Assembly (NCBI RefSeq): GCF_000725425.1
Contig: NZ_CP006019.1
Location: forward strand, 310,001 to 374,000
Direction: 5' to 3'
Length of the DNA: 64,000 bases
DNA from: Palaeococcus pacificus DY20341
GTDB taxonomy: Archaea > Methanobacteriota_B > Thermococci > Thermococcales > Thermococcaceae
A model generated the notes under the pieces. That model worked only from the letters and a program-made list of their open reading frames with translations. It was not told the DNA's origin and did not search any database. The position numbers were made by a program, and so were the translations under genes. Shown in pieces: positions 1-9,144 of the stretch; the stretch's first letter is position 1; each line of letters starts with the position of its first letter.

Positions 1-1
1 T

Positions 2-523
2 AAGGACTTCCCGGAGGATAAAATCCCACTCTTGGGACTTTTTGCAGCGGGAGTTTTCGCAGCTCAAATGGTGAACTTCCCGATTATAGGTGGAGTTAGC
101 GGACACCTCTTAGGGGCAACGCTCGTAGCTATCCTACTAGGGCCATACGCAGCTGTTCTTGTGATGACTGCAGTCCTCTTAGTTCAAACGCTCCTCTTCG
201 GGGATGGTGGAGTTACTGCCATAGGAGCAAACATCTTGAACATGGGTATCGTTGGAGCATTTTTGGGATATGCAGTCTACACAAAGCTTAAAAAGACCAA
301 TGAGGCCCTTGCAATAGCAATTGCGTCATGGCTTTCTGTCTTCACTGGAGCGCTTTTGACTGCGGTGGAGATAGGGTTGAGCAAAAGCCTTCCCTTTGGA
401 AAAGTCATATCCTTAATGGCCGGTTATCATGCCATAATAGGAATTGGAGAGGCCATATTGACCGTAATTATCGTACAAGCCGTTAGGACGAGGCTTCCTG
501 AGGTGGGGGGTGTGCCTGCATGA
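2..523 (+). CDS. cbiM: ECF transporter substrate-binding membrane subunit CbiM (5'-truncated)
   Basis: This is the C-terminal 173 residues of a CbiM-type S component, which selects cobalt or nickel in an energy-coupling factor transporter in the cytoplasmic membrane. The reading frame is open to the left window edge, so the true start with the metal-binding N-terminus lies outside. The visible part is highly hydrophobic with about five membrane segments and conserved family stretches such as GGVSGHLLGA near its beginning. It overlaps the next gene by four bases (ATGA), and CbiN-like, CbiQ and CbiO genes follow directly. The identity is strong; the choice between cobalt and nickel cannot be made from this sequence. 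Confidence 0.9.
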   Translation, partial: KDFPEDKIPLLGLFAAGVFAAQMVNFPIIGGVSGHLLGATLVAILLGPYAAVLVMTAVLLVQTLLFGDGGVTAIGANILNMGIVGAFLGYAVYTKLKKTNEALAIAIASWLSVFTGALLTAVEIGLSKSLPFGKVISLMAGYHAIIGIGEAILTVIIVQAVRTRLPEVGGVPA

Positions 524-768
524 GGGCTATACTAAAGGGCTTAATCATTATTATAGTATTACTTGCCATTGCACTTCCATTCGCATCAGAAAACCCCGAC
601 GGCTTAGAGGCTACGATGGAAAAAGTGGGCCTTGAGGAGCATGCATTTTATGAAGCTCCCCTGGACTACGGCGAAACATGGGGACAGAGCTTGGTCATGG
701 GAATGTTGGGTATAGTTTTAGTTTTCGCCCTTAGCTACGGTCTGACAAAGGTTTTCAAGGGGGTTTGA
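520..768 (+). CDS. CbiN-like PDGLE-domain protein of metal ECF transporter
   Basis: This 82-residue protein has an N-terminal membrane segment (about residues 5-22), a short external loop that starts with the diagnostic PDGLE motif (about 27-31), and a C-terminal membrane segment (about 57-78). That is the layout of the small auxiliary subunit associated with CbiM in cobalt/nickel ECF transporters. It overlaps cbiM by 4 nt and cbiQ by 4 nt, so translation is probably coupled. The family assignment rests on the PDGLE motif and the context. In some lineages this domain is fused to CbiM; here it is separate. Confidence 0.85.
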   Translation: MRAILKGLIIIIVLLAIALPFASENPDGLEATMEKVGLEEHAFYEAPLDYGETWGQSLVMGMLGIVLVFALSYGLTKVFKGV

Positions 769-1427
769 GTTTGTACCTCCCTTTCATTTTAGTTTACACT
801 TTTTTGGTGGCGACTAGGAGAAGTTTAATGGAGCTGGCTTACTTTGGAATAATTTTAATTGGGTTAATCATTATACTCAAGCCAAAGAGGAGTATTTTCA
901 AGCACTTGGGCTTTCTGCTCGGCTTTGAGGGCCTCTTGTTTGTACTAGCACTATTCAATCCAGGACAGCCCATTTTGAATACTCCCTTTGGAGTTGTAAC
1001 TCGAGAGGGAGTTTACTCCTTTGTGCTCCTATTCTCGAGGGCGTTTTTAGCTTCTTCCGCTGTCGTAGTTGTATCAAACTCCATCGGCTTTCCGCGGATT
1101 TTGGCGGAGATGGAAGCTTTAAAATTCCCTCGCATTTTAGTGCTGACATTAGCGTTTACCTACCGCTACTTGGACTTGTTTAAGGATGAGGCACTCAGGA
1201 TGAAGCGGGCTTTGGACTCTAGGACTTTTGGGATTGGCAAGAGAGAGTACTACAAAAAGCTTGGGGCTTTGATAAGTGAAATCTTCGTCAGAGCATATTT
1301 AAGGAATGAAAAGATTTATATGGCGATGCTCTCAAGGGGATTTGGAGAGTTTCCGAAGCTTGAGGAGGAGATAAGCTTAACGCCTTTCGCTCTCGCTTTA
1401 GTGACCCTGCTGGGTGTTTTGATATGA
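765..1427 (+). CDS. cbiQ: ECF transporter T component CbiQ
   Basis: A 220-residue integral membrane protein that couples the ATPase to the substrate-binding subunit. Four to five hydrophobic segments fill the first half. The second half carries the charged region typical of CbiQ/EcfT coupling helices, including RMKRALDSR at about 145-153 and an AMLSRGFGE stretch at about 186-194; such Ala-Arg-Gly motifs contact the ATP-binding subunit. The start is a TTG that overlaps the previous stop; a second TTG two codons later is also possible. It overlaps cbiO by 4 nt. It is slightly shorter than many homologues because the C-terminus ends just after the last membrane segment. Confidence 0.88.
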   Translation: MSLYLPFILVYTFLVATRRSLMELAYFGIILIGLIIILKPKRSIFKHLGFLLGFEGLLFVLALFNPGQPILNTPFGVVTREGVYSFVLLFSRAFLASSAVVVVSNSIGFPRILAEMEALKFPRILVLTLAFTYRYLDLFKDEALRMKRALDSRTFGIGKREYYKKLGALISEIFVRAYLRNEKIYMAMLSRGFGEFPKLEEEISLTPFALALVTLLGVLI

Positions 1428-2224
1428 TTGAGCTCATAGATGTTCACTTTTCCTATAGCGGCAGAGAGGTCTTAAAGGGTATAACTCTTGGAATTGAGCA
1501 GGGAGAAGTTTTTGGCCTATTGGGCCCCAATGGGGCAGGTAAATCCACTTTAATAATGCACCTAAATGGTGTTTTGAGGCCTCAAAAAGGTAAAGTCTTA
1601 GTGAATGGCATTGATGCTGCTAGGAGCCCCAGAGAAGTGAGGAAAAAAGTGGGTATAGTATTCCAAGACCCAAATGACCAATTATTTTCCCCTACGGTGT
1701 TTGAGGACGTTGCCTTTGGTCCCTATAACCTCGGGCTTAGAGGAGAAGAGCTTAAGGAGAGAGTCTTTAAAGCGTTAAAGCTCGTGGGCATGGAAAGTTA
1801 TGCAGATAGGGACGTAAAGAGGCTCAGCTTTGGTGAGAAGAAGAGGATTGCCATAGCAACGGTTTTAGCGATGGAGCCCGAGGTTTTGGTATTTGACGAG
1901 CCCTTTGCAAACTTGGACTTTAAGGGGAAAAGAAAGCTTAGAGAGTTAATCGAGCGCTTTAGAGGTGAAAGAACCATAATTTTAGCGTCGCATGAAGCTG
2001 AGTACCTGACCATGTGCGACAGGGTTGCTCTAATGGACGGTGGGAAGGTAATAGCTGTTGGCACTCCGAAGGAAGTCTTCGGCAATGCGGAGCTTTTAAA
2101 ATCACATAATCTGGACGTTCCTCCCCTAATTGAGCTCTTTTTAAGTCTGGGTTTGGATGTTCCAAAGGACATAGGAGAGGCAAAAACAAAAATCGCCAAC
2201 TTTTTAAGCCAAAGCTCGAAGTGA
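1424..2224 (+). CDS. cbiO: ECF transporter ATP-binding protein CbiO
   Basis: A 266-residue ABC ATPase that energises the metal ECF transporter on the cytoplasmic side. The visible motifs are Walker A GPNGAGKST (34-42), Q-loop Gln81, signature LSFGEKKR (134-141), Walker B VLVFDEP (154-160) and the switch His190. The signature LSFGEKKR in place of LSGGQ is common in CbiO/EcfA proteins. The start overlaps the cbiQ stop (ATGA). It is the last recognised gene of the transporter operon; only one ATPase gene is present, so the ATPase is presumably a homodimer. Confidence 0.93.
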   Translation: MIELIDVHFSYSGREVLKGITLGIEQGEVFGLLGPNGAGKSTLIMHLNGVLRPQKGKVLVNGIDAARSPREVRKKVGIVFQDPNDQLFSPTVFEDVAFGPYNLGLRGEELKERVFKALKLVGMESYADRDVKRLSFGEKKRIAIATVLAMEPEVLVFDEPFANLDFKGKRKLRELIERFRGERTIILASHEAEYLTMCDRVALMDGGKVIAVGTPKEVFGNAELLKSHNLDVPPLIELFLSLGLDVPKDIGEAKTKIANFLSQSSK

Positions 2225-2241
2225 AGGTTGGAGGCTTTGGA

Positions 2242-2712
2242 ATGAAAGTTGAAGGATTTGTTGCAAGTTTGAGAAATGCGGAAAGTATAGGGGAGCTCTT
2301 CAAGCTTTTGGAGGATAAAGGCGCTCCAGTGGCGGAGCTCAGCGGTGAGAGATTCCTTATCGTCGTTGAAGGCGATTTTGAGGGAACCAAGTTTTGGACA
2401 GAGGTAAATGGGAAGAAAGCCAACCTAGTTTTAGGCGATGCGATGCTCAACTCTGCAAGCTTTCCATTCAAGTGCAAAAAGCCCTACACGGGTGGAAATG
2501 CCATATTTGTAAAGTTTGAAAACATTGAGAGCAAGGAGTTTCTCATAGCATACAAAAGCGAGGAGATAACAAAGGCATTCCATGTTAAAGACGGAAAGAC
2601 TAGGAAGATTGAATTGGATGAGTACGAGGCTTTGATTGAGAAGATGCCCGAGTTTAAGGTCAAGGGCTTCAGTGAAGAGCAGATGGATATGATGGGAGCA
2701 TTTTTTGGCTAA
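2242..2712 (+). CDS. Unrecognised 156-residue protein downstream of cbiO
   Basis: I do not recognise this protein. It is soluble, with mixed alpha/beta composition, no obvious signal peptide and no membrane segment. An N-terminal helix (about residues 3-25) is followed by beta-rich sequence with alternating hydrophobics (FLIVVEGDFEG, AIFVKFENIE) and an acidic, Met-rich C-terminus (EEQMDMMGAFFG). An upstream GTG overlapping the cbiO stop is possible, but the ATG at 2242 has GGAGG at 2230-2234 with 7 nt spacing, so I chose it. Its position as the last gene of the operon suggests co-expression with metal uptake; any role in metal handling is inference. Confidence 0.6.
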   Translation: MKVEGFVASLRNAESIGELFKLLEDKGAPVAELSGERFLIVVEGDFEGTKFWTEVNGKKANLVLGDAMLNSASFPFKCKKPYTGGNAIFVKFENIESKEFLIAYKSEEITKAFHVKDGKTRKIELDEYEALIEKMPEFKVKGFSEEQMDMMGAFFG

Positions 2713-2850
2713 AGCTTTAATTCTGTGCTCTTTTTATGTTTTTAATGCTTTTGTGGTTTTGTGTTTTATAGTTTACCTGAGTTTACAAGCAAGGGTTACA
2801 CATTGCAAAAATTTTGTATGGTGTGGAAAGGCTGTGAGGGTGGAAAAGTT

Positions 2851-2867
2851 CGAAAGCCTTTTAAAGC
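2851..2867 (+). promoter_or_regulatory. Archaeal BRE/TATA promoter of the ribosomal superoperon
   Basis: Purine-rich BRE-like CGAAAGC followed by TATA-like CTTTTAAAG lies in the 204-nt gap after the metal transporter operon. The expected start site is about 25 nt downstream, near 2888, giving a leader of about 30 nt before the SPOUT methyltransferase gene and the uL3 operon. No better promoter is visible in the gap. Confidence 0.6.
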
Positions 2868-2919
2868 AATCTTTTTTACTCAACATCAGCTTTGATAATA
2901 GAGTAAGTAGTGACCAGTG

Positions 2920-3699
2920 ATGACATGGCACATATTCATCCCCGATTCGCTCCTCGAGGAGAGCAAAGACCAAAAAATTAGAACCTACAAAATAGGGCAG
3001 ATAGCTAGGGCAGCTTCAATATTTGGCGTCGAACACATCTGGATTTACAGGGCAGGCGGAAAAGATGGGAAGTTCATAAAGCTAATCCTTGAGTACGCGG
3101 AAACGCCTCAGTACCTAAGAAGGCACCTTTTCCCCCTCAGGGACGAGCTTAGATACGCTGGGGTCATACCTCCACTCAGAACACCTCACCACAAGCTCAA
3201 GAGCAAACCAAAAGTCGGCGAAATTCGCGAAGGCGTAATAGTTAAAAAGGGAAGAATGTACGCGGACATTGGTCTCGATGAACTTGCCGTTGTGGAGGAC
3301 GGCAAGGGATTGAAAGGAAGGCATACTTTTAGAATTGTCTCCACGAAGCCTTTAAAGGTTGTCTTGGCACAACCAGAGGAGTACTGGGGGTATAAAGTCC
3401 ATCTAACTAAAAAAAGCCTTGCAAAAACACTTAAAAAGGCAAGGCTTGATGTTGCAATAGCAACTTCCCGTAAAGGGGAGGATGTGAGGAGAGTAAAACT
3501 CCCCGAGTTTGAAGGAAATATAGGCTTCGTGTTTGGATCCCCCAGAAAGGGTGTGTTAGAAATATTGAGAGACTTTAATGAGGATTACGAGTTTGATTTA
3601 ATCCTCAATACAATTCCCAATCAAAAAACACAAACCGTTAGAACGGAAGAAGCCGTGCTGGCAACTTTGGCGGTGTTTAATTTCATAAGGAGGGATTGA
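2920..3699 (+). CDS. Putative SPOUT RNA (uridine-N3) methyltransferase, DUF171 family
   Basis: This 259-residue protein matches the archaeal/eukaryotic C9orf114-like SPOUT methyltransferase family, which usually sits just upstream of the uL3 gene in Thermococcales. The N-terminus begins with a Rossmann-like segment (WHIFIPDSL), a central insert resembling an OB/S1-like fold lies at about 95-150, and the C-terminal part carries the Gly-rich [10 protein letters not shown] (about 202-211) and a late [15 protein letters not shown] motif (about 226-240) typical of the SAM-binding trefoil knot. An alternative GTG start lies one codon upstream. It ends 1 nt before the uL3 start, so it heads the ribosomal operon. 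The substrate is inferred to be rRNA or tRNA. Confidence 0.75.
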   Translation: MTWHIFIPDSLLEESKDQKIRTYKIGQIARAASIFGVEHIWIYRAGGKDGKFIKLILEYAETPQYLRRHLFPLRDELRYAGVIPPLRTPHHKLKSKPKVGEIREGVIVKKGRMYADIGLDELAVVEDGKGLKGRHTFRIVSTKPLKVVLAQPEEYWGYKVHLTKKSLAKTLKKARLDVAIATSRKGEDVRRVKLPEFEGNIGFVFGSPRKGVLEILRDFNEDYEFDLILNTIPNQKTQTVRTEEAVLATLAVFNFIRRD

Positions 3700-3700
3700 G

Positions 3701-4738
3701 ATGGGAAAAATTAGTAGACCAAGGAGAGGTTCATTGGGCTATGCTCCAAGGAAAAGAGCAAAGAAGATAGTCCCAAGGATTAAGAGTTGGCCACAAACAG
3801 ATGAGACCAGAATATTAGGATTTGCAGGCTACAAAGCCGGAATGACCCACGTCTTAATGATTGACGACTGGCCAGGAAGGCTCACCAACGGCAAGGAGAT
3901 ATTCGTTCCAGTGACTGTAGTGGAAGTCCCACCAATGGTGGTCTATGGAATTAGGGCCTACAAGCAAGGCTACCTTGGCTTAGAGACAGCTACTGAGGTT
4001 TGGGCTCCAAACCTAAACGGCGACCTCAAGAGAAGGATAAAGACTCTTCCAAAGAACTACAATGAGGAAGCATTCCAACAAAAGCTTGGAGAGCTCGAGG
4101 ACATGATTAAAGAGGGAGAAATAGTCGAGGTCAGGGCTTTGGTTCACACCCAACCAAGGCTCATCAAGCTCAAGAAGAAGCCAGACGTCATGGAGTACGC
4201 CGTTGGAGGAAGCAGTGTTGAGGAGAAGTTTGCCTATCTCAAGGAGAAGATAGGCAACGAAATAAGGGCTAGCGAAGTCCTCAAGGAAGGAGAGCTCCTT
4301 GATGCTATAGCCGTTACTAAGGGTAAGGGATTCCAAGGCGTTATCAAGAGGTTTGGCGTCAAGCTCAGGTCACACAAGGACAGCAAGGCAAGAAGGAAGG
4401 TCGCTTCAATAGGTCCATGGCACCCAACTAGGGTCATGTGGACAGTTCCAATGCCAGGTCAAATGGGATTCCACACAAGAACAGAGTACAACAAGAGGCT
4501 CTTGAGAATAGGTGAGAATGGCGTTCTCAAGCTCGGCGACGAGGAGATAGAGATTACACCAAAGGGTGGCTTCCCACACTACGGAATCATTAGGAGTGAC
4601 TTCTTGATGGTTGCAGGAACACTTCCGGGATCAATAAAGAGAATAATTAGGTTTAGGCCAGCTATTAGGCCACCTGCAAGAAAGCCACCTGTTGAAGCTC
4701 CACAAATCACCTACGTTAGTAGGGAGTCAAAGCAATGA
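3701..4738 (+). CDS. rpl3: 50S ribosomal protein uL3
   Basis: A 345-residue archaeal-type L3, which binds the 3' end of 23S rRNA and reaches toward the peptidyl transferase centre. The globular barrel is interrupted by the conserved basic extension with [19 protein letters not shown]-like sequence in the middle (about residues 226-245). The N-terminus is the basic archaeal tail ([13 protein letters not shown]). AAGGAGG just upstream gives a clear start. It opens the canonical uL3-uL4-uL23-uL2 order, with an 11-nt gap to the next gene. Confidence 0.98.
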   Translation: MGKISRPRRGSLGYAPRKRAKKIVPRIKSWPQTDETRILGFAGYKAGMTHVLMIDDWPGRLTNGKEIFVPVTVVEVPPMVVYGIRAYKQGYLGLETATEVWAPNLNGDLKRRIKTLPKNYNEEAFQQKLGELEDMIKEGEIVEVRALVHTQPRLIKLKKKPDVMEYAVGGSSVEEKFAYLKEKIGNEIRASEVLKEGELLDAIAVTKGKGFQGVIKRFGVKLRSHKDSKARRKVASIGPWHPTRVMWTVPMPGQMGFHTRTEYNKRLLRIGENGVLKLGDEEIEITPKGGFPHYGIIRSDFLMVAGTLPGSIKRIIRFRPAIRPPARKPPVEAPQITYVSRESKQ

Positions 4739-4749
4739 GGTGAGGGATA

Positions 4750-5517
4750 ATGAAAGTTCACGTTTACTCTTTAAATGGCGAGCCAATTGAGGAGATAGAG
4801 CTTCCAAAGGTCTTCCAAACACCATTCAGGCCCGATTTGATTAGGAGGGCTGTAATAGCTTCATGGACTCACAGGATTCAACCATGGGGAACCGACCCAA
4901 TGGCAGGTAAGAGAACAAGCGCTGAGTCAATAGGAAAGGGCCATGGAATGGCTAGAGTTAAGAGGATGAAGACAGCCCCAAGGTTCGCTGCATTCGTCCC
5001 ATTCGCTAGGGGCGGTAGAAGGGCTCACCCACCAAAGGTTGAGAAAATCATTAGGGAAGAGATAAACAAGAAGGAGAGAAGATTGGCTTTGATGAGTGCT
5101 ATAGCAGCAACAGCTAATGCAGACCTCGTCAAGGCAAGGGGTCACATCATAGACGGCCTTCCTCAAGTTCCACTAGTAGTTGATGATGAGCTTGAGAAGG
5201 TCTTCAAGACTGCTCAAACAAGAGAGATATTCAAGAAGCTCGGCGTTTGGGAGGACATAGAGAGGGCAAAGAAGAACACCAAGATAAGAGCTGGTAAGGG
5301 TAAGATGAGAGGAAGGAGATACAAGAAGGGTAAGGGACCACTCATCGTTGTTGCAAAGAACGAGGGAATCATACAAGGTGCAAGGAACCACCCAGGTGTT
5401 GATGTCGTATTAGTGGACAACTTAGGTGTTGAGTTCCTAGCTCCAGGTACACACCCAGGAAGGTTGACAATCTGGACTAAGGGTGCCATAGAGAGGTTGA
5501 GAGAAATTTACGGCTGA
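4750..5517 (+). CDS. rpl4: 50S ribosomal protein uL4 (L4e/L1e type)
   Basis: A 255-residue L4 of the archaeal kind. Its long internal loop, rich in Arg/Gly ([11 protein letters not shown]... RGGRRAHPP, about 75-100), reaches into the peptide exit tunnel wall in known ribosomes. The C-terminal half has the family stretch with [14 protein letters not shown] (about 221-234). The uL3 stop is fused to the Shine-Dalgarno site (TGAGGTGAGG), and the same arrangement leads into uL23, indicating translational coupling along the operon. Confidence 0.98.
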   Translation: MKVHVYSLNGEPIEEIELPKVFQTPFRPDLIRRAVIASWTHRIQPWGTDPMAGKRTSAESIGKGHGMARVKRMKTAPRFAAFVPFARGGRRAHPPKVEKIIREEINKKERRLALMSAIAATANADLVKARGHIIDGLPQVPLVVDDELEKVFKTAQTREIFKKLGVWEDIERAKKNTKIRAGKGKMRGRRYKKGKGPLIVVAKNEGIIQGARNHPGVDVVLVDNLGVEFLAPGTHPGRLTIWTKGAIERLREIYG

Positions 5518-5527
5518 GGTGAGATAA

Positions 5528-5788
5528 ATGGACCCATATAAGGTTATTGTAAGACCTGTAGTTACAGAAAAGGCGGTTTCACTAATCGAAACCGAGAACA
5601 AGCTCACATTTATAGTCGACAGAAGAGCTACAAAGAGCGACATCAAGAAAGCCGTGGAAGAAATTTACGGTGTCAAGGTAGACAAGATAAACACACTAAT
5701 CACAATGAAAGGAGAAAAGAAGGCTTACGTTAAGTTGAAGCCTGAATACAACGCAAGTGAAATTGCCGCAAGGATAGGATTATTCTGA
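5528..5788 (+). CDS. rpl23: 50S ribosomal protein uL23
   Basis: An 86-residue compact L23, the usual archaeal length. In the ribosome it sits beside the exit tunnel opening, where signal recognition particle and translocon dock. The sequence starts with the typical [12 protein letters not shown] and contains the conserved [21 protein letters not shown] region (starting about residue 28). It is preceded by TGAGGTGA fused to the uL4 stop and followed by the same arrangement before uL2. Confidence 0.97.
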   Translation: MDPYKVIVRPVVTEKAVSLIETENKLTFIVDRRATKSDIKKAVEEIYGVKVDKINTLITMKGEKKAYVKLKPEYNASEIAARIGLF

Positions 5789-5799
5789 GGTGAGTGAGA

Positions 5800-6519
5800 A
5801 TGGGTAAGAGTTTGATTCAACAAAGGAGAGGTAAAGGAAGCCCAACATTTAGAGCTCCATCTCACAGGTATAGGGGAAAGATTAGGTACATCCCATTCAA
5901 CATAACCAAGGAAAAGACCTTGGTAGGCAAGGTAGTTGAGATACTCCACGACCCTGGAAGGACAGCTCCAGTTGCAAGGGTTAAGTTTGAGAACGGCATG
6001 GAGAAGCTAATAATAGCTTCAGAGGGCCTCTTGGTTGGAGAAGAGGTCTACATTGGGCCAAACGCTCCGGTTAAGATAGGAAATACACTTCCATTGGCTA
6101 TGATACCAGAGGGAACTTACGTTTACGACATTGAGGGCGTCCCAGGTGATGGAGGAAAGTATGTGAGGGCTGGAGGAACATACGCTCTAGTAGTCTCAAG
6201 GGAAGCCGATAGGGTAATAGTCCAACTTCCAAGTGGTGAGCTCAAGCACTTCAAGCCAAACTGTAGGGCAACAATAGGTATTGTTGCTGGCGGTGGAAGG
6301 TTAGAGAAGCCAATAGTTAAAGCCGGTAAGGCCTACTACATCATGAAGGCTAGAAACAGGTTCTGGCCAAAGCCAAGAGGTGTCAAGATGAACGCAGTCA
6401 ACCACCCACACGGTGGTAAGGAGCACCACATTGGAAGGCCAAGCACAGTTGCAAGGAGAGCTGCCCCAGGTCAAAAGGTTGGTCATATAGCTGCGAGAAG
6501 AACTGGAGTGAGGAAGTGA
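5800..6519 (+). CDS. rpl2: 50S ribosomal protein uL2
   Basis: A 239-residue L2, a core protein needed for subunit association and the peptidyl transferase environment. The OB-like and SH3-like domains are followed by the conserved C-terminal [14 protein letters not shown] region (about 200-213), which includes the functionally important histidine. I place the start at ATG 5800 ([13 protein letters not shown]), as in relatives; an in-frame GTG at 5794 is part of the Shine-Dalgarno element. The operon order uL23-uL2-uS19 is conserved. Confidence 0.98.
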   Translation: MGKSLIQQRRGKGSPTFRAPSHRYRGKIRYIPFNITKEKTLVGKVVEILHDPGRTAPVARVKFENGMEKLIIASEGLLVGEEVYIGPNAPVKIGNTLPLAMIPEGTYVYDIEGVPGDGGKYVRAGGTYALVVSREADRVIVQLPSGELKHFKPNCRATIGIVAGGGRLEKPIVKAGKAYYIMKARNRFWPKPRGVKMNAVNHPHGGKEHHIGRPSTVARRAAPGQKVGHIAARRTGVRK

Positions 6520-6530
6520 GGTGGTAGAAA

Positions 6531-6929
6531 ATGGTCAAGAAGGAATTTGTTTATCGCGGTTACAAGCTTGAGGAACTTTTGAACATGCCCCTTGACAAAG
6601 TAGCTGAGCTCTTTCCCTCAAGGCAGAGGAGGAGCCTTAAGAGGGGCTTTACCCAAGACCAGAAGAAACTCATTAGAAAAATTAGACTTGCTAAGAAGGG
6701 TAAGTATAAAAAGCCAATTAGAACCCACAGCAGGGACATGGTTATCCTCCCAGAGATGGTTGGAATGACAATCCACGTCCACAACGGTAAAGAGTTCGTC
6801 CCAATCGAGATTAAGCCTGAGATGATAGGGCACTACTTGGGAGAGTTTGCCCTAACGAGAAAGATAGTCCAACACGGTTCACCTGGTATGGGTGCTACGA
6901 GGTCATCAATGTTCGTAGCGGTCAAGTGA
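6531..6929 (+). CDS. rps19: 30S ribosomal protein uS19
   Basis: A 132-residue S19 of the small-subunit head, with the usual archaeal N-terminal extension. The conserved core [11 protein letters not shown] (about 84-94) is followed by the [13 protein letters not shown] motif and a terminal [12 protein letters not shown] segment. The Shine-Dalgarno site GAGGTGG is fused to the uL2 stop codon. Its neighbours uL2 and uL22 are in the universal S10-operon order. Confidence 0.98.
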   Translation: MVKKEFVYRGYKLEELLNMPLDKVAELFPSRQRRSLKRGFTQDQKKLIRKIRLAKKGKYKKPIRTHSRDMVILPEMVGMTIHVHNGKEFVPIEIKPEMIGHYLGEFALTRKIVQHGSPGMGATRSSMFVAVK

Positions 6930-6940
6930 GGTGAGTGGAG

Positions 6941-7405
6941 ATGGTTAAGCGCTACTACTCTTTCCAAAATTTTGATCCAGAGAGGATGGCAAAGGCTCAA
7001 GCTAGAGATCTTAGGATGTCACCCAAGCTCTCAATTGAGGTGTGCAATGCTATTAAGGGTATGATGCTCAATGATGCAATCAGGTTCCTTGAGGAAGTCA
7101 TCGAGCTAAAGAGACCTGTTCCACTTAGGAGATTCCACGACTCACAAGGACACAAGAGGGGTAAAGGCTTTGGTCCAGGTAGATATCCAGTTAAGGTCTC
7201 AAAGGCCGTACTAAAGCTCCTCCACAACGTTAAGAACAACGCTGAGCAAAAGGGCCTTGACCCAGACAGGCTTAAGATAGTTCACATAAAGGCTGATAGA
7301 GGACCAAAGCTCCCAGGATACATCCCAAGAGCTTTCGGTAGGGCTACACCATTCAATGAGCAAACAACACACCTTGAAGTTGTAGTTGAGGAGATTAGGG
7401 GGTGA
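6941..7405 (+). CDS. rpl22: 50S ribosomal protein uL22
   Basis: A 154-residue L22, whose beta hairpin lines the exit tunnel. The conserved ARDLRMSPK (about 20-28) and hairpin-containing [15 protein letters not shown]-like region (about 70-82) are visible, and the C-terminal [19 protein letters not shown] is typical of archaea. ATG 6941 is preferred over an in-frame GTG two codons upstream, which lies inside the Shine-Dalgarno stretch. Only 4 nt separate it from uS3. Confidence 0.97.
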   Translation: MVKRYYSFQNFDPERMAKAQARDLRMSPKLSIEVCNAIKGMMLNDAIRFLEEVIELKRPVPLRRFHDSQGHKRGKGFGPGRYPVKVSKAVLKLLHNVKNNAEQKGLDPDRLKIVHIKADRGPKLPGYIPRAFGRATPFNEQTTHLEVVVEEIRG

Positions 7406-7409
7406 GTGA

Positions 7410-8042
7410 ATGGCAATAGAGAGATATTTCGTTAAGGAAGCAGTTAAGGAAATGCTCATCGATGAATACCTAGAAAAAGAATTAAGGAGAGCTGGCTACG
7501 GAGGTTTGGACATCAAAAAGACACCCTTAGGAACAAAGGTCATCATATTTGCCGCTAATCCAGGTTACGTCATCGGCAGGGGTGGAAGAAAGATAAGACA
7601 GCTTACAAGAATCCTCGAGAGAAGATTTAATTTGGAGAACCCACAAATTGAGGTTGAGGAAATTAAGAACCCCTACTTAAACGCTAAAGTCCAAGCTGTA
7701 AGGTTAGCTCAAGCCTTGGAGAGGGGTATACACTTTAGAAGGGCTGCATACTCAGCTATAAGGGCTATAATGAACAGGGGCGGCGCGAGAGGTGTCGAGA
7801 TTAGGATCAGCGGAAAGCTAACAGGAGAGAGAGCTAAGAGCGTAAGGTTCTACCAAGGCTATCTCGCTAAGGTTGGAAACCCAGCTGAAACACTAGTCTC
7901 AAAGGGCTATGCTCAAGCAATCCTCAAGCTCGGTGTCATGGGTGTGAAGGTTAGCATACTTCCACCAGACGCAAAGCTCCCAGATGAAATTGAAATTGTT
8001 GACAAGCAAGAAGAGATTGTTGAAGAGGTGAGCGAGCAATGA
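7410..8042 (+). CDS. rps3: 30S ribosomal protein uS3
   Basis: A 210-residue S3 of the mRNA entry channel. The N-terminal KH domain carries [14 protein letters not shown] (about 51-64), the RNA-binding GXXG-type loop. The C-terminal domain has the conserved [15 protein letters not shown] (about 128-142). The acidic tail ([10 protein letters not shown]) is usual in archaea. Its last codons overlap the uL29 start by 4 nt (ATGA). Confidence 0.98.
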   Translation: MAIERYFVKEAVKEMLIDEYLEKELRRAGYGGLDIKKTPLGTKVIIFAANPGYVIGRGGRKIRQLTRILERRFNLENPQIEVEEIKNPYLNAKVQAVRLAQALERGIHFRRAAYSAIRAIMNRGGARGVEIRISGKLTGERAKSVRFYQGYLAKVGNPAETLVSKGYAQAILKLGVMGVKVSILPPDAKLPDEIEIVDKQEEIVEEVSEQ

Positions 8043-8239
8043 GGCCAAGTGAAATTAGAGAGATGAGCTTAGAAGAGATAGACGCAAAAATCAAGGAAAT
8101 CAGAATGGAACTTGCTAAGGAGAGGGGTATGCTTACCATGGGGACCTCCTTGGAGAACCCCATGAAGATTAGATCCCTTAAGAGGGATTTAGCCAGGCTG
8201 CTTACAATCAGAAATGAGAAGGTTAGAGGAAAAAGGTGA
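8039..8239 (+). CDS. rpl29: 50S ribosomal protein uL29
   Basis: A 66-residue, two-helix L29 near the exit tunnel, with the typical [18 protein letters not shown] start and the [17 protein letters not shown] helix at the end. The start overlaps the uS3 stop. GAGGTAG follows the stop and serves the aIF1 gene 8 nt downstream. The length is normal for the family. Confidence 0.97.
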   Translation: MRPSEIREMSLEEIDAKIKEIRMELAKERGMLTMGTSLENPMKIRSLKRDLARLLTIRNEKVRGKR

Positions 8240-8247
8240 GGTAGATA

Positions 8248-8544
8248 ATGCCGAGAATTGTAAACCCCATAGATGAGATGCTCTTTAAGGAGGTCGTTAA
8301 AGAGCAACAGAGGATTAAGGTTTACCTTGAGAAAGGGCGCTATGGAAAGCTCAAAACAATAATCGATGGCATAGATGAGAGGGAGTTTGATCTCGACCAA
8401 ATTGCAAAAAAACTAAAGGGTAAGCTGGCATGCGGAGGAACAGCAAAAAACGGAAGGATAGAGCTTCAAGGAGATCACAGGGACAAGGTCAAGAAATTGT
8501 TGGTAGATCTTGGATTTTCAGGGGACTTAATAGAAATCGAGTGA
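8248..8544 (+). CDS. Translation initiation factor aIF1 (SUI1 family)
   Basis: A 98-residue SUI1-domain protein that binds the small-subunit P site and controls start-codon selection. The conserved segments are [20 protein letters not shown] (about 23-42) and [24 protein letters not shown] (starting about 53), followed by the C-terminal helix. It lies between uL29 and the RNase P gene, as in other Thermococcales. Its last 115 nt also encode the beginning of Rpp29 in another frame. Confidence 0.96.
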   Translation: MPRIVNPIDEMLFKEVVKEQQRIKVYLEKGRYGKLKTIIDGIDEREFDLDQIAKKLKGKLACGGTAKNGRIELQGDHRDKVKKLLVDLGFSGDLIEIE

Positions 8545-8807
8545 CCAGGAAAACCATAATATGGCATGAACTCATAGGACTGAAAGCAAAAATCATAAAA
8601 AGCCCTCATCAGGGGTTTATGCATATAGAGGGATACGTGATTGACGAGACAAAGAACACCCTCAAAATCTTGGGGGATAAGCTCTACATAATCCCCAAGG
8701 ATCAAGTTGAGATTGAGTTTGAGATCGGCGATAAAAAAGTCATAGTTGATGGGAAGGAGTTGATTGGAAGACCCGAGATGAGATTGAAAAAGAGGTGGAG
8801 AAGATGA
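8430..8807 (+). CDS. rnp1: RNase P protein component 1 (Rpp29/Pop4)
   Basis: A 125-residue Rpp29, a protein subunit of archaeal RNase P that processes the 5' ends of tRNA precursors. The Sm-like core holds [14 protein letters not shown] (about 43-56), [13 protein letters not shown] (about 62-74) and the C-terminal [14 protein letters not shown] keep the early ATG because the basic N-terminus ([16 protein letters not shown]) closely resembles what I remember of the Pyrococcus protein. This makes a 115-nt out-of-frame overlap with aIF1. The stop overlaps the uS17 start by 4 nt. Confidence 0.92.
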   Translation: MRRNSKKRKDRASRRSQGQGQEIVGRSWIFRGLNRNRVTRKTIIWHELIGLKAKIIKSPHQGFMHIEGYVIDETKNTLKILGDKLYIIPKDQVEIEFEIGDKKVIVDGKELIGRPEMRLKKRWRR

Positions 8808-9139
8808 GAGACATTGGATTGGGTGTAAAGCCCCCAGAACAAACTTGCAATGATCCAAAATGCCCATGGCATGGAAAGTTAAGGATTCACGGTAGAGTAT
8901 TCGAGGGAATAGTCGTAAGCGACAAGGCAAAGAAGAGCGTGACAGTTGAGATGCAGCACTATCGCTACCTTAAGAAGTACGAGCGTTACGAGCTTAGAAA
9001 GAGCAGAATACACGCATACAATCCAGAGTGCATTGACGCAAAAACCGGCGACAAGGTTTTGATTGCAGAGACAAGGCCATTGAGCAAGACGAAGAACTTT
9101 GTTGTAGTGGCCATAACACAAAAAGCCGGTGAGAGGTGA
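8804..9139 (+). CDS. rps17: 30S ribosomal protein uS17
   Basis: A 111-residue S17, an OB-fold protein binding 16S rRNA early in assembly. The archaeal N-terminus [15 protein letters not shown] is followed by a [10 protein letters not shown] segment that could bind metal (CX4C), then the OB-fold core with [19 protein letters not shown] (starting about 37). ATG 8804 overlaps the rnp1 stop; the upstream GTG belongs to the ribosome binding site. Confidence 0.96.
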   Translation: MRDIGLGVKPPEQTCNDPKCPWHGKLRIHGRVFEGIVVSDKAKKSVTVEMQHYRYLKKYERYELRKSRIHAYNPECIDAKTGDKVLIAETRPLSKTKNFVVVAITQKAGER

Positions 9140-9144
9140 TAAGA

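Noticed and set aside
2705-2920. Short plus-strand frame of 71 codons between the unknown gene and the SPOUT methyltransferase
   Set aside because: It starts with TTG inside the preceding gene, has no ribosome binding site, and spans the BRE/TATA promoter. Its sequence resembles no protein.
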